Notes under the pieces: generated by a model | What the model was told of the DNA's origin: nothing | Seen by the model: the letters and a program-made list of their open reading frames with translations, nothing else | Databases searched by the model: none | Position numbers and translations under genes: made by a program | Part shown: piece by piece, positions 22,078 through 33,047 of the stretch | Layout of the letters: the number at the start of each line of letters is the position of its first letter | Position numbering within the stretch: position 1 is the stretch's first letter | Assembly (NCBI GenBank): GCA_940337035.1 | Contig: OW679202.1 | Location: 23,265,224-23,329,223, forward strand | Direction: 5' to 3' | DNA: 64,000 nt | From: Agriotes lineatus | Lineage: Eukaryota > Arthropoda > Insecta > Coleoptera > Elateridae

Positions 22078-24640
22078 CTGCCCCCGCCTTAGATCGTTCT
22101 GTCCCAGAACGAGTTGCGTCGGGTGCCTGTCTTTTCGCTCTTGTGGGGGTCCGATGGCGGTACTTGCAGGCGGTGCCCTTCCTGCACATGGACTGGCTGG
22201 TGAAGCAGCAGCCCACGGTGGTCTCCAGGCTTCGCAACAGCACACCTCGATCTGGACGCCGGTTGTCTCTTGTACTGCCGATCGGTAGGCCATCAGGAAC
22301 AGGTGCATGTACTGGCCCCAGTCACGCGGATGCTCGGAAACCCTTGTGGGCAGATGCTTCCCCATGGTTCCGTTCATCCCTTCCACCATGCCGTCCGATT
22401 GAGTATGAAGGGCAGTGGTCCGGATCTTGCGTATCCCCAGTGGCTTACAGACGTTCTGGAACGGTCCAAACTCGAAATTCCGGCCCTGATCGGAATGTAA
22501 CTCCAGGGGGACTCCAAAACGGCTGAAGCACTCCTTCACCAGAACATCAGCGACAGTACCGGTCTCTTTCTTCGGAACGGCGTACGCTTCGGGCCATTTG
22601 GTGAAGTGGCTCATGCACACCAAGATGTATTTATTTCTCGCTTCGGTTTCGGGGCATGGTCCGACGATGTCAATGGCTATACCCTCGAACGGACCACCGA
22701 CGTTGTACTGCCACCTCGGAGCTCTACGTCTTCCAACCGGTCCGTTTCCCGTAGCGCATGCTTCGCACCTCCGGCACCACTCTCGGACGTCACCTTTGCA
22801 GCTCGCCCCGTAGAACCTTTCTTGGACCTTCTGCAACGTCTTCTTCAATCTGAAGTGTCCCCCATAGGAGCCATCATGCAGGCGGCGCAGAACCTCGGCC
22901 ACTCTACTCCCTGGAACCATCGATCGTGATCTCGTTGCCCTACTGTCCTCATCTTCCAAGATTCTGGTCAGGACGTTGTTGTCCAGCTGCAAGGAGTCCC
23001 ATTGCTCCCAATAAGTCTCCACTGTTGCGTTGGTGGCGGGGACCTCCTGCCAGGTAGTTCGACGGCCATCTTGCTTCCAGGCTATAACCGTGCCTAAGTC
23101 GGGGTCGTTCTCCTGGCTGCTCTGCAACTCGTCTGGCTCCCATGAGTCGTCGACTACAGTGGTACGATTGGCGGGTACCGCACGACTCTTTAGTCTCGAA
23201 CAGTAGCCGCAGTCCGCAGGGCAGGGCCCCCTGGATAACGCATCGGCGTTGCGGTGGGCTGTGCCAGGCCGATGATTTATTCCCAAGTCAAACTCTTGTA
23301 GGCGCTCGATCCACTCAGCCACCTGCCCTTCAGGGTTCTTGCACTGCAGCAGCCATCTTAGAGCAGGATGATCGGTCTTCAGCAAGACTCTTTTGCCAAA
23401 CTCAACTGATTTATGTTTTCCTACGTCAGTACGGCCGCTGGGATGATCTCCGCACTCGACGATGTCTTGGTACCGGGCCACCAAATCTTCTATCTTCTTC
23501 CGTTTTCGTTGGCTCATGCCCCCTCCCAGTATTGGGTTCCTCCTGACGGTTGCCAGTTCCCTGCTGACGTTCATCATCCTTACTGGGACCCCAAGCCCAG
23601 TCTTCATCAACGTCTTCCCTACCAGGATACCATGAGTGAGCTTCTTGCCACCATCAGGCTCGACCACGCGCACCACGTTACCCCGGAGATCGCTATCCAG
23701 GTATGCATCCACGACCCTCTCGGTTCGTCCTTGCAGAGTAACATCTTCCGCCCATACCACTTGTGCCGCGATCTCCCCTCTTGGGTGTCGGGAAAGATCC
23801 TCCCCAGCCACGTGCAACTCGCCGCGTCTCAGGTCCAAAGCGCACTCACACTTATCCACAACATCCATTCCCAGGATGCACTCGTCCGCACTGTCAGCAT
23901 AATCGGGCTCAACCACGCGCACCACGTTGCTCCGGAGATCGCCATCCAGGTATGCATCCACGACCCTCTCGGTTCGTCCCTGCAGAATAACATCTTCCGC
24001 CCATACCACTTGTGCCGCGATCTCTTCTCCTGAGTGTCGGGAAAGCTCCTCCCCACCCACGTGCAGCTCGCCGTGTCTCAGGTCCAAAACGCACTCACAC
24101 TTATCCACAACATCGATTCCCAGGATGCACTCGTCCGCAATGTCAGCATAATCGGGCTCAACCACGCGCACCACGTTGCTCCGGAGATCGCCATCCAGGT
24201 ATGCATCCACGACCCTTTCGGTTCGTCCCTGCAGAATAACATCTTCCGCCCATACCACTTGTGCCGCGATCTCTCCTCCTGGGTGTCGGGAAAGCTCCTC
24301 CCCACCCACGTGCAGCTCGCCGCGTCTCAGGTCCAAAACGCACTCACACTTATCCATAACATCCACTTCCAGGATGTACTCGTCCGCACTGTCAGCCATC
24401 AGATCCCGATGCTTGAGGGTTTGATTCCCAATCTTCAAATCAGCTTCCCCATGTGTGGTCACCGCACCCCCCGTGGCAGTGCGAAGGCGTGTCTCGTTGT
24501 GCAGCAGCTGACCCTCGTCCCTTACTACGTCAGACCTGGCGATGGACTTTGTCGCTCCAGTATCCAACTGCAGAGACCGAACTCTTCCATTTATTTTCCC
24601 ATCAAGCTTTTGGACTACTTTCTCTTGCTCGGCCTTCAGT
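22078..24640 (-). pseudogene. Ty3/Gypsy pol: protease module triplicated, RT deleted, integrase present
   Basis: A long minus-strand frame starts just before the protease motif LQLDTGATKS. Numbering residues from the Met at 24567: DTGA at 2-5, and an 83-residue segment (ADSADECILGMDVV through VVRVVEPDY) repeated three times at about 58-306. A linker with RTDVGKHKSVEFG follows, which should open the reverse transcriptase. It jumps instead to LLKTDHPALRWLLQ, the end of RNase H (about 397-450), so the RT catalytic domain is deleted. The integrase zinc finger has His566, His573, Cys600 and Cys603. The integrase core has Asp635, Asp695 and Glu731, a DD35E spacing. After about residue 770 a frameshift sends the frame into the 3' LTR. 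Upstream of the protease the frame hits a TGA near 24640, where Penelope sequence begins. Confidence 0.85.
23650..24396 (-). repeat. Three 249-bp in-frame tandem copies inside Gypsy pol
   Basis: The units 24148-24396, 23899-24147 and 23650-23898 each encode 83 residues covering the distal protease region (ADECILGMDVVDK) and linker. The shared DNA includes CATCCACGACCCT at a 249-bp period. Units differ by a few substitutions, and the length is a multiple of three, so the frame stays open. Confidence 0.9.
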
Positions 24641-24644
24641 CATT

Positions 24645-25801
24645 CCGCACTTGCGAGATTCTAGTTTCATTTGATGCGTGTTCTTTGTTTCCAAGCATAC
24701 CAGTCTCACAAACTATGACATACCTGCAGGAATTACTTAAGTATAATAATTTGGATTCAAACAAAATTGACGAGTTAGTTAGATTAACTACACTTTGCAT
24801 GTTCGAGAATTGCTTTCAAATAGATAGAAAATTGTATGAACAGCACGAAGGAACAGCAATGAGACACAGCCTTTCCCCTTTCGTTGCCAATCTTTTTATG
24901 TCAAAATTTGAAACTGAATTTAAGAATAACACAGAGTATTTTCCAACTGTTTTTGATTTATCTAAATGTAGTATTGATAATTTTTTGAATCAGTTAAATT
25001 CCAAATTTCCTAGCATAAAATTCAGATATAAAATGGAAAACGAAGGACAACTGCCATTTCTAGATACCTTAGTAATAAGAAATAAAAATAAATTGGAATT
25101 CGATGTTTATAGAAACGAAACCAATGTAAACAGATTCAGTTTATCGGATTCAAATCATTGTTTTCAACACAAAATGGCTGCTCTACATTTCTGAGTTCAT
25201 AGACTGTTAACCTTTCCTTTAAACAAAGATGGATATACCACTGAACTTCAGACCATAAAAAGCATCGCTGTGTACAATGGTTTTCCTTCTAAAATTATCG
25301 ACAATTTGATTAGAAAACAAAAAACAAAATTGCATGTTCGAAATTCCACAACTCTCGTCAGTCTTTCGTTTCACCCGGCTACAAGAAGCCTAGAACACAT
25401 TTTTAAGGAATCGGGCCATATAGTTGTGTATGGTTCAAACAACAATATTAGAAATTTGTTGGGAAATCCAAAAGACAAACTTAGGACTTTAGAGAGATCT
25501 GGAATTTATGAAATTAAATGTTCCCATTGTGATACTAAATATATTGGGCAAACACGTCGCAATTTTGGTACTAGGTTTAAAGATTCAACAGATTTGAAAA
25601 ATCGAGTATTGCTCAAGATATTTACGAAACGGGCCATAGTATAATGGATGACTTAAACATTGTAAATGCGTTAACTTCAACAAAGCAACTAAATTTTTTT
25701 GAAAGCTTGGCCATTTTTAAGAACCGAGATAATAAACATTTGAACAAAGACGGTGGACCTATACCTTCCTCCATCTTGTATGATTTATTGAAGTTAAATT
25801 G
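24645..25801 (+). pseudogene. Penelope-like element: RT remnant plus GIY-YIG endonuclease
   Basis: Starting ILVSFDACSLFPSIPV (RT motif A) the frame runs through GTAMRHSLSPFVANLFM (motif B region), then jumps from EYFPTVF to DLSKCSIDNF. The YVDD catalytic block that belongs between them is missing. LPFLDTLVIRN and the C-terminal RT part follow, then a TGA at about 25192 and continued coding. The GIY-YIG nuclease has GIYEIKCSHCDTKYIGQTRR (about 25500-25560), a frameshift, then AQDIYETGHSIM and a family-like ending PIPSSILYDLLKLN at 25801. The 5' part is absent: the copy abuts Gypsy sequence at about 24640. The copy is inactive, but its order of domains is classical Penelope. Confidence 0.85.
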
Positions 25802-25936
25802 ACCGCCGGCCATGTTAATTGGCCCTCGGCCACGCCCTCCGAGTCAGACAGTATAAATAGCTGTAAAATGCGCTGGAATCGCCCACTTTCATTTGTGATT
25901 TGGTCAGGAGCATATCGTTGCCATTTTGCTGTGTAA

Positions 25937-25999
25937 GTTTCGTAGCTACTGATGATGACAGCTTGGCTGTCGAAATACGTATTTAGCAAATTGTGAAAC
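25937..25999 (+). ncRNA. Hammerhead-ribozyme-like motif in the Penelope terminal region
   Basis: The core CTGATGA (25949-25955) is followed by a perfect stem II, GACAGC-TTG-GCTGTC (25957-25971), and GAAA (25972-25975). A short palindromic stem III, TACGTA, follows, and the flanks GTTTC (25937-25941) and GAAAC (25995-25999) can pair as stem I. Hammerheads with very short stem III are established features of Penelope-like elements, where they are thought to act as dimers. One unpaired T sits between the core and stem II, so activity is uncertain. An AATAAA lies just downstream (26000). Confidence 0.65.
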
Positions 26000-26029
26000 A
26001 ATAAAGAAGAAAACCTGCGATCGATCACT

Positions 26030-27719
26030 AATAATAATCAATGGTAGTATAATCGCAGATCAAGACCATTATTATTTATATATCACGGTAGCTCTGAAAT
26101 GCTCTTACTCAAATTCGGTGGCCTTGGGTCGCAGATTTCTATCATCAGCTGTACTACTGCAAACTCTTTTAATAATCAAAAAAACACAGGGCGCCAGAAA
26201 TCACATATTTTGAGAAATAAATAAAATTACAGCAACAATTAGGTTTATTTGGTTAATAAATAATAGTTGCTTGCAACATCGTAATTAGGTCTGTAAATTG
26301 TTTATTGCAAAGTTTAAATACAGTATATAGCTAATGCTGAAAATGCAGCACGCACAAAAAATATGTGAACCTCTTTTGGGCTCTTGGATTGAATATGATT
26401 GCAATTCTATGAAGAGGTAAGCTTACCACTGTCATATATTTTAACCGTTATCTCGGTAATGATAGTAAAATGGCGTGAGGGCACTTCTTACAAAATTCTT
26501 AATACGTATTCATTAAGCAAAACTTTAAATTTGTGAATTGTAAATTTAGGAACAATTAATACATAACGTTTTAAATTTGTAAAGCGCAGTTTAAATTTGT
26601 AAATTGTGAATCTGACTTTTAAAGCAGAGATTTATGAACAATTAATACATTATGTTTTAAATATGTAAAGCGTAGTTTAAATTTGTAAATTGTAAATCTG
26701 AAGCGTTGTTACAATCGATTCAGCCAACAATTCATAGGCGGACGTGGTTGTCAACAAACTTTGAAACACTAACCTGGGTGGTGATAAAAAACGTTGCCGG
26801 TAGGCTCTGAATTAGTCCAGGTTTATTTTAAAGATCCAGCCATCAGCAGCAGCGACCTCGTGGCCAAAGTTGATAAGGAGACAGACGCTCCGTGTTACAA
26901 ACGGCAAGTCCAAAATGGCATTCCAGAAAGGAGTTGCGGGTCCAAATTATTAACTATGATGCCGATTAGGACATCTAACGTGGCGTCAATCCAAATAAGA
27001 AGTCGCTTAACAACGGCGGCGTTTAAAAGTGACGTTGAAGAATATCGTCAAAGAGCTAATAAAAAAACGGGAAATTACTAAAATAAATATCAACAAGTAG
27101 CGTAGACATACCTGATTTTAGTCATCAGCTCAGAAACGAAGTTAATTAATAATTGGTGCAGTAGCACGCAGGAATGCCTTCGTAGAAGCAAGTTACTTCA
27201 ACCGAATGCAGAAATAGAATGCTTGCTAAACGACGGAATAGCTGCTCGCTGGAGCGGAGAGATAACAAGTGAATTTCGGAAAAACCAAAACCAGCACTTT
27301 TGCGCGAACAAGATTTGATATCGTTTGAAATACAGCGAATTATAACTCAAGTGAAACTATACAGGCTGGCCCGGAAGTGACTAAATGGCGAAACAAATAG
27401 CAGGAGCTAAAGATTTGTTTCACTTGTTAAATATTAGTGTGGTGAGGTGTTTTAACTATTTGTGATATTTTCAAACCACAGGCTGCAGCAGTGTTTTATT
27501 CAATAAATAACGTTTATATTCCAAGAAGCGTCCCTTCCATGACGATTTTTCGGCCAGCTTTTCAATTTGTTTGATTTTAAAATTGATTTAGTTTAAATTA
27601 CCGAGTAGTTCTCTTTATTGTTTTAGTATTATTAGGAACGCTAAGATATTTTTATCCATAGGTGCCTTTGATTTTTCAAAATATTTAGTGTCGCAACTTC
27701 CACTTCTGTTATCTGCGAA
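26030..27719. other. Mostly unassigned; one unrecognised 95-codon frame
   Basis: AT-rich sequence with local duplications around 26500-26700 (TTTAAATTTGTAAATTGTAA recurs). A plus-strand frame at 26794-27081 starts MPVGSELVQVYFK and ends KKTGNY. It has no motif I recognise and could be a transposon ORF1 fragment or chance. Confidence 0.3.
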
Positions 27720-27940
27720 ACGCGAAAGATAGAATTACATTAGTACTTGGATATAGTTCAGGCTTTATCATTGGCGAAAATGAGACCTAACAGATACAGA
27801 CTGAGGCGGAAAAGAAACTTTCATCAAATATTTGCCTAGAAGGGCGGAGTTCATATCCCCCAGCGGACTATATATTTTTTTAATTTGCAAATTGATCTAA
27901 TTCGCGCTAGGAAAGTTCCGTGTAAACCTCTTTATGGATT
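27720..27940 (+). repeat. Dispersed tRNA-like repeat, diverged copy
   Basis: GAAAATGAGACCTAACAGAT, GGGCGGAGTTCATATCCCCC and TTTGCAAATTG with TCTAATTCGCG are shared in order with 49820-50100. The tRNA-like A-box part found at 49.9 kb is missing here, so this is a truncated copy. Confidence 0.5.
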
Positions 27941-30029
27941 TTCTCAGAGAGTACTTGAGTCGGAAGGTGTATGTATATATTTTTAGAATGTAATGAATAA
28001 GTGGTATTTTCTGCATACCATTTATTCAATATGTAATTTGCTAACAAAGTAATATGACGCTTCAGTTACTATTACTTTTTATAGTTATAAGTATGCAAGC
28101 ACAACTATAGCGGAGATACAGAAGACGCTAACATTCAACTTCAAATCGTTTAAGAACGAATTAAAAATTGAGTAAAAAACATTTTTATTTTCCCTTTAAT
28201 AAAATGCTACAGAATACTGTACTTCATCTGCTTGCACCATATCTGATGCATCCCGTATGCATTTGTATTTTCAGCTTAGATTAATTTTTTGAGGACTGCG
28301 TTCTAGATTCCGAAAGGTTTTATCGATTTCGACGACTTCTCTACATTATAGTAATAAAATGAAGCAAAAACTTTTGAAATTGTTTTCAAATTTTACTTAA
28401 TTAGGTTAGTATAAACTGTAATCATATTTTCTTCCCTAAAATTATATTACTGAAAACAAACTGCTAGGCATAGCTAAAAAATATTTAACCTAGCTCTTAC
28501 TTAAAAAATATTATCTAGAACTTCCGAGCTATATGGCTGGATATCTATATCTGTAATTGTTACATATGTCAGCCACAGGGTCTATTTCTGTTCGGGCACA
28601 TATTATTCTAGTATTTCAAGCAGGAATTTGTGTATTCACCTAATTGATATTAATGTATTTATTCATGTGTTACATAATGTGTTTAGTTCCTTCGAATTCG
28701 TTCTGTATCTACGAATCAGTTAATGCATTTATATAACTCATTCATCTACAGTATCATCAGGATATTTCGTTGCGTATTATTTTCACATTTACTGTGTAAA
28801 AATAGATATCATATGGGTTATATTTAGTGCTCTCTTTTACCAGAAATTAACATTTATTTTTTTTTTCTCCATCGTTTTGAAATAACCGAGCTTTTAATTA
28901 TTGCTCTAACTGATATACACCTAAAATCTTTTCGGTATTAACTAACCTAGTTTTTCAGTTCGTAGTGAATTGAGAAGCGTTTAGACGCCTATACTTTCTA
29001 CTAAAGCCAAATCTAAGGGGCGATTTATTTGTCTCAGCAAACTAATTGCCACCTAACAGCTCATAACAATATCCACCAAACCCCTGATTGAACCGAGCTA
29101 AGACTCCACTAAGTTCAGTTTTGCCCGACATCACTGCTCAACAAAGTTGTTTTATGTACGTAGGTTTCCCTTGGAAAGCATTGATCGTAAAAGTGTGTGA
29201 GCTACCCAAACATTAATTTTTGATTTTAAATAATGGAGGTTGTCTTCCAATATTCTGTGCTGATGTGGTGCATGTCATTATGAATCCATAATTTAGCGCA
29301 TAGGCGTCAATTTACGGCGATACCTGCTTTGCTGGAAAACTAATTTATTGTCGCAAATAAATTCACATTCTGTTATGCACGCTTGTTTGTTGTTCGTTTT
29401 TATCAACTCGTTTATTTTTACAGCGGATGCGTTGCGGAAGAAATAAGGGCATTTTTGCGGTTAATTTTTAACCGCTCGTAAATGGTGAACATAGCCTTAC
29501 TCGATGCTGGGGTTGAATACTAAATGGCAGATACTCCGACAGTTGGAACCGCTGGAATATGCTATGCAACATAAGAAAAATTTGTATGGGGGTTAAATTC
29601 CATCTGTTACTATTCTGAAGAAAACTGTGGAGACATGTAAATATTTGTGATTATTATTACTACATTAAGATGTATTCGAAAGTATTTTCACAGTGTTAAT
29701 TCATTACGGCATACTAGATAATAATGAATAAATATTAGAATTTTTGATTATGGGTAATAATTTTTTAATTCTTGTTTACAATAATTGTTCCTTATAATTA
29801 AGCATTCCAGTAGCAAGCAGCCGATGGAGGATAACATATCCATAATAATATTGCAAATATTCGTTATGCAAAGATGACAACGCCTTGTAAAGCCTTTTCT
29901 TCTAGTTTTCTGGTCAATTTTGTAAGTGTTGCTATATAAAAATAAACATCGGCCTCTACTAACGATCCTAACGGCAGCGAGATCTGGACACTTCAGAGAA
30001 AACACGAAAACAAGATAATACATACCGAA
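27941..30029. other. Unassigned AT-rich sequence
   Basis: No gene, tandem repeat or terminal inverted repeat could be supported. The longest open frames are short and lack motifs. Confidence 0.4.
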
Positions 30030-30396
30030 ATGAAACATTTGAGAAAGATAGCTAGTAAGACAAAATGGAACAGAATACGGAATGAAGAACTAAGAAAGAT
30101 GTTAGATCAAAAGTCAATACAGGAGAAGATAGAAAAGAAACAATTACCTGTAGGCACACATATTAAGGATGGATCCAAAGAGAACATAGAGAAAAGTACT
30201 GGAAGCAAGAATACTATCAAAAAGATGGGGAAGACCTAGGAAAACCTGGATGGCACAGATAGCAGCGATAAGAAGAGTAAGGGGAAATTCATCAAACAAA
30301 ATGAAAATATTAGCAAGAAATAGCAAAAATTGAAGAAATGGGTTAAAGAGGAGACATAGTCCTAAATCCAACGCCATTGCAAAAAGAAGAAGAAGT
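30030..30396 (+). pseudogene. RTE/CR1-like LINE, degraded C-terminal end with (GAA)n tail
   Basis: TKWNRIRNEELRKML, then EKIEKKQL, then after frameshifts GRPRKTWMAQIAA and KKWVKEET match the C-terminal tail common in insect RTE-like LINE polyproteins (KW-RIRNE...I-KKQL-W-GH...RPR-TW). The copy ends in AAAAAGAAGAAGAAG, a tandem tail typical of RTE-type LINEs. Several stops and frameshifts are present. Confidence 0.6.
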
Positions 30397-30599
30397 CGGC
30401 CTTTACGTTGAGCGTCATTAAACCCTGTAAGTTTTTTTAGTAAAATTTTGGCGTTGTTCGGTTCGTTACCTTGACAAACCTTTGCAGATCAGCGGCTCCA
30501 ATGTAGTTTAAGTTGCCTAACCTAGAAAAACATTACTGCCAATTTTCCCTCCATGTTATAACCGTCATTTCTGAGGTGCTAATGCGCCGACGGGTAGTG

Positions 30600-32110
30600 T
30601 CTGTGTATCGGTCCAAAACAAGAAAAAATAATTGAGGTATTACGTCGACTTGAAGAAAAATGTACCAAAACTGAAAAAGAATATTAGATGCACATAAACA
30701 GTACACTATGAAGAATAACTTGAGGATTTTTGGTGTTCCGGAATGTGACATCAAAAAATGGACATTGGTTCAACTGATTACGCGATTGATATCAGCCACA
30801 GATTGAAAGGCAAGGAGGGAAGTCGTCCGATTATTGTAAAGCTTCTACAGAGAAGTACCAAATATTTTATTTTTAAGAACAAAAAGAAGCTCAAGACACC
30901 AACATTTCTATCAAAGAGGATCTAACCAGAACAGGCCCGACATTGTTAAAACAAGCTGCTGACAAATTTGGGTTTAAAAATGTTTGGACTTTCGATGGAA
31001 AGGTGTTCATAAAAAGTACCAACGTTGTCCACAACGTAATAACGAGAAAACACCTCTTGAGGTTGTACTATTTAGATGTACATGTGCAGTGCGCGAGTCT
31101 ATTTGTGCGACCTTGCAAAATAATGTTTTTATTGTTAAATTTGATATATAATAATTCATTTAATTTGTATATTAATAATAATTGGTTTTTATAGTATTAC
31201 GTTGCTATATAATAATTTTTCAAAAATAGGAGAAATTATCTTTAGATTTTGAAAATAATGTGAATCCGAAGGCGGTGTGTGAGATAGAGGAGTTTAAACA
31301 TCTCTATGGTAAGCATGCAAAATCCTTTCCTTTTATACAGATGAACATATGTAGTATGAACAAAAGCTATGATGAATTTATGTTGTATCTTGAATCATTA
31401 GCTATAAATTTTATGATAATTATAGTTACCGAAACATGGCAAATCCAATCGAATCTTATCAGATACTAGCTGTTACCCGCGACTTCGTTCGCGCGAGGTT
31501 CGTTATTTGTGAATTAAATAATGACTAATTATTTTCTGTCATCTCATCCCATCCTATCCTCGTCCCCGTCCCTTTCTCGGTCAGCGTACCGTCCCATCTC
31601 GTCCCGTCCCGTCCCGTCCCGTCCCGTCCCCTTCTCTTCCATTCCATCCATTTCCGTCCCGTGCCGCTTCGTCCCGCCCCGTCCCGTCTCGCCCCTTTCC
31701 GTCCCGTCCCTTTCCTTCCCGTCCAGTCCCGTCCCGTCCCCATCTCTTATTTATCCGTACAAAATTGGAACCCCCATTTTACCTCTTTAGGGGTTGAATT
31801 TCGAAATATCCTTCCTTATTCCTTATATACATCATAAAGTGAACCTCTGTGCAAAATTTCAGCTTTCTAGGTCCAAGGGTTTGGGCTGGGCGTTGATGAG
31901 TGGGCGAGTGAGTGAGTGAGTCGGGACTTTCAGTTTTATCTATATATAGATAACTTAAAAAACTACACTTTGCGCTTCTCTTGTGGTAACTTTAATCAGA
32001 ATGATGGGGTAATTGTATATGTTAAAAATAGCTATAAACATAGTGTAAAGGTAATCGATTTACGTTGTGGTATTTCTTTCATACTCCTCAAATGCGTAAT
32101 GCCATAGTAG
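30600..32110 (+). pseudogene. LINE 5' region: ORF1 remnant followed by endonuclease N-terminus
   Basis: A broken plus-strand frame reads LRIFGVPECDIKK, ISHRLKGKEGSRPIIVKLL and, in better condition, EDLTRTGPTLLKQAADKFGF with VWTFDGKVFIK (to about 31020). This is the pattern of insect LINE ORF1 proteins with an RRM-like and C-terminal domain. From about 31320, FIQMNICSMNKSYDEFM and MIIIVTETWQI are the start of an APE endonuclease (normally N-RS--KN..., -LTETW). The endonuclease resumes after an insertion (31466-31947) with GNFNQNDGVIVYVKNS and ends about 32110. Confidence 0.65.
31466..31947 (+). mobile_element. Short retroposon-like insertion carrying a (GTCCC)n array
   Basis: Begins CTAGCTGTTACCCGCGACTT and ends with GAGTGAGTGAGTGAGTCGGG then TATCTATATAT. 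The flanks share AGATA (31461-31465, 31948-31952). It interrupts a LINE endonuclease frame. The start and the GAGT-rich 3' part resemble a repeat class widespread in insect genomes. The middle, about 31560-31745, is a degenerate (GTCCC)n array. It has no coding role; both strands are open only because the pentamer lacks stops. Confidence 0.6.
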
Positions 32111-32182
32111 AATGGGGACAGAAATTCCCCACCACTTCTACCACCACTTTTAATTGATTAAGCCATGTGGGCATAATCAATT

Positions 32183-32300
32183 AAAAATGCCTGGGGCGTC
32201 GGCCATTTTGATGTCGTCACAATTAAATTGCCTGGGGCTTCGGATTTGTTGTCGTCACATAAAATGCCTGGGGCGTCTGCCATTTTGATTTCGTCACACT
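32183..32300. repeat. Three ~40-bp tandem units
   Basis: TGCCTGGGGCGTC followed by GCCATTTTGAT and TCGTCACA occurs three times (about 32188, 32229, 32264) at a ~38-41 bp spacing, with some variation in the middle unit. Confidence 0.7.
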
Positions 32301-32410
32301 TATTTTTGGATTTTGATGCTAGTGCCGTTTTGAGTTTTGATTTTGCTCGCGCCATTTTTGAATTTTGAATTAGTCACTCATATTTTATTAAAAAAAATTT
32401 CTGGTCTTCG

Positions 32411-32897
32411 CCGGATACGAACCTGCTGCCTTCGTGTTGCGAGTCTTTTAGCCTAGCCACTGAGCTATAGAGGCTTGTTATAACTTTCTCTTTCGAAGTC
32501 TCTCACAACTGTGCATGCTGTTTGAAGTGTTGCTCTGTATACTTCATGCTTCGCACTTCCCCTCTCACAATCATGCTATCTCTCTTGCATTCGTTTATCT
32601 TTGTCGTACTAACTGTATGTAAGGTTATGTCTTGCACGTTCCAAAGGCATATTTTATTTAAAAACTGCTATGCCCCATACCGGATTCGAACCGGCTGCCA
32701 TCGTATCGCTATCCCTATACACTCACCACTAAGCTATAGAGGTTGGTTATAACTTTCTCTTTCGAAGTACATCACTACTATGTAAGATGATTGAAGTGTT
32801 GCCTATATTTAAAAAAAACTTGGTTATTCTAAGTCGAATTTGAACCTGTTATCATTGTATTGCTATTCTCATAACCTACCCACTTGACTATGGCGAA
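32411..32897 (-). repeat. Three diverged tRNA-like units in tandem
   Basis: On the minus strand each unit has an A-box-like CTATAGCTNAGTGGNNAG and a B-box-like GGTTCGAATCCGG: 32476-32411, 32742-32680 and 32897-32832. The middle unit has a good T-arm (CCGG-TTCGAAT-CCGG), but no acceptor stem or anticodon arm forms properly. Units 1 and 2 share the upstream ACTTCGAAAGAGAAAGTTAT. They are tRNA-derived repeats or tRNA pseudogenes, not working tRNAs. Confidence 0.6.
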
Positions 32898-32966
32898 TGG
32901 TTAGTACTTTCTCTTCGATGTGCGCCACTATGCATGAAAATAACCTAAAGACATACTTAAAAAACA

Positions 32967-32974
32967 TATAAAAG
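32967..32974 (+). promoter_or_regulatory. TATA-box candidate for the 33.0-34.1 kb gene
   Basis: TATAAAAG lies 74 bp before the ATG at 33048, in a position suiting an RNA polymerase II promoter with a short 5' leader. No initiator element was confirmed. Confidence 0.4.
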
Positions 32975-33047
32975 TCTGTAGTAGATTGTTTTAGAATAGT
33001 ATCGTAACAACAGAGTGTAAATATCTAGCTAGCGATTGTAGAAAAAG

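Noticed and set aside
23413..24033. A 206-codon plus-strand open frame and similar overlapping ones
   Set aside because: They are antisense shadows of Gypsy pol and repeat because the 249-bp unit repeats.
24034..25194. A 386-codon plus-strand open frame
   Set aside because: Its first two thirds are antisense to the Gypsy protease repeats; only the part after about 24645 is real (Penelope RT). It is not a fusion gene.
31521..31790. Pro/Ser/Arg-rich and Gly/Arg/Asp-rich frames
   Set aside because: They arise from the (GTCCC)n array, which lacks stops on both strands; the same is true at 36541-36988.
32680..32742. A functional tRNA gene on the minus strand
   Set aside because: Only the T-arm and weak A/B boxes are good; acceptor and anticodon stems do not form.
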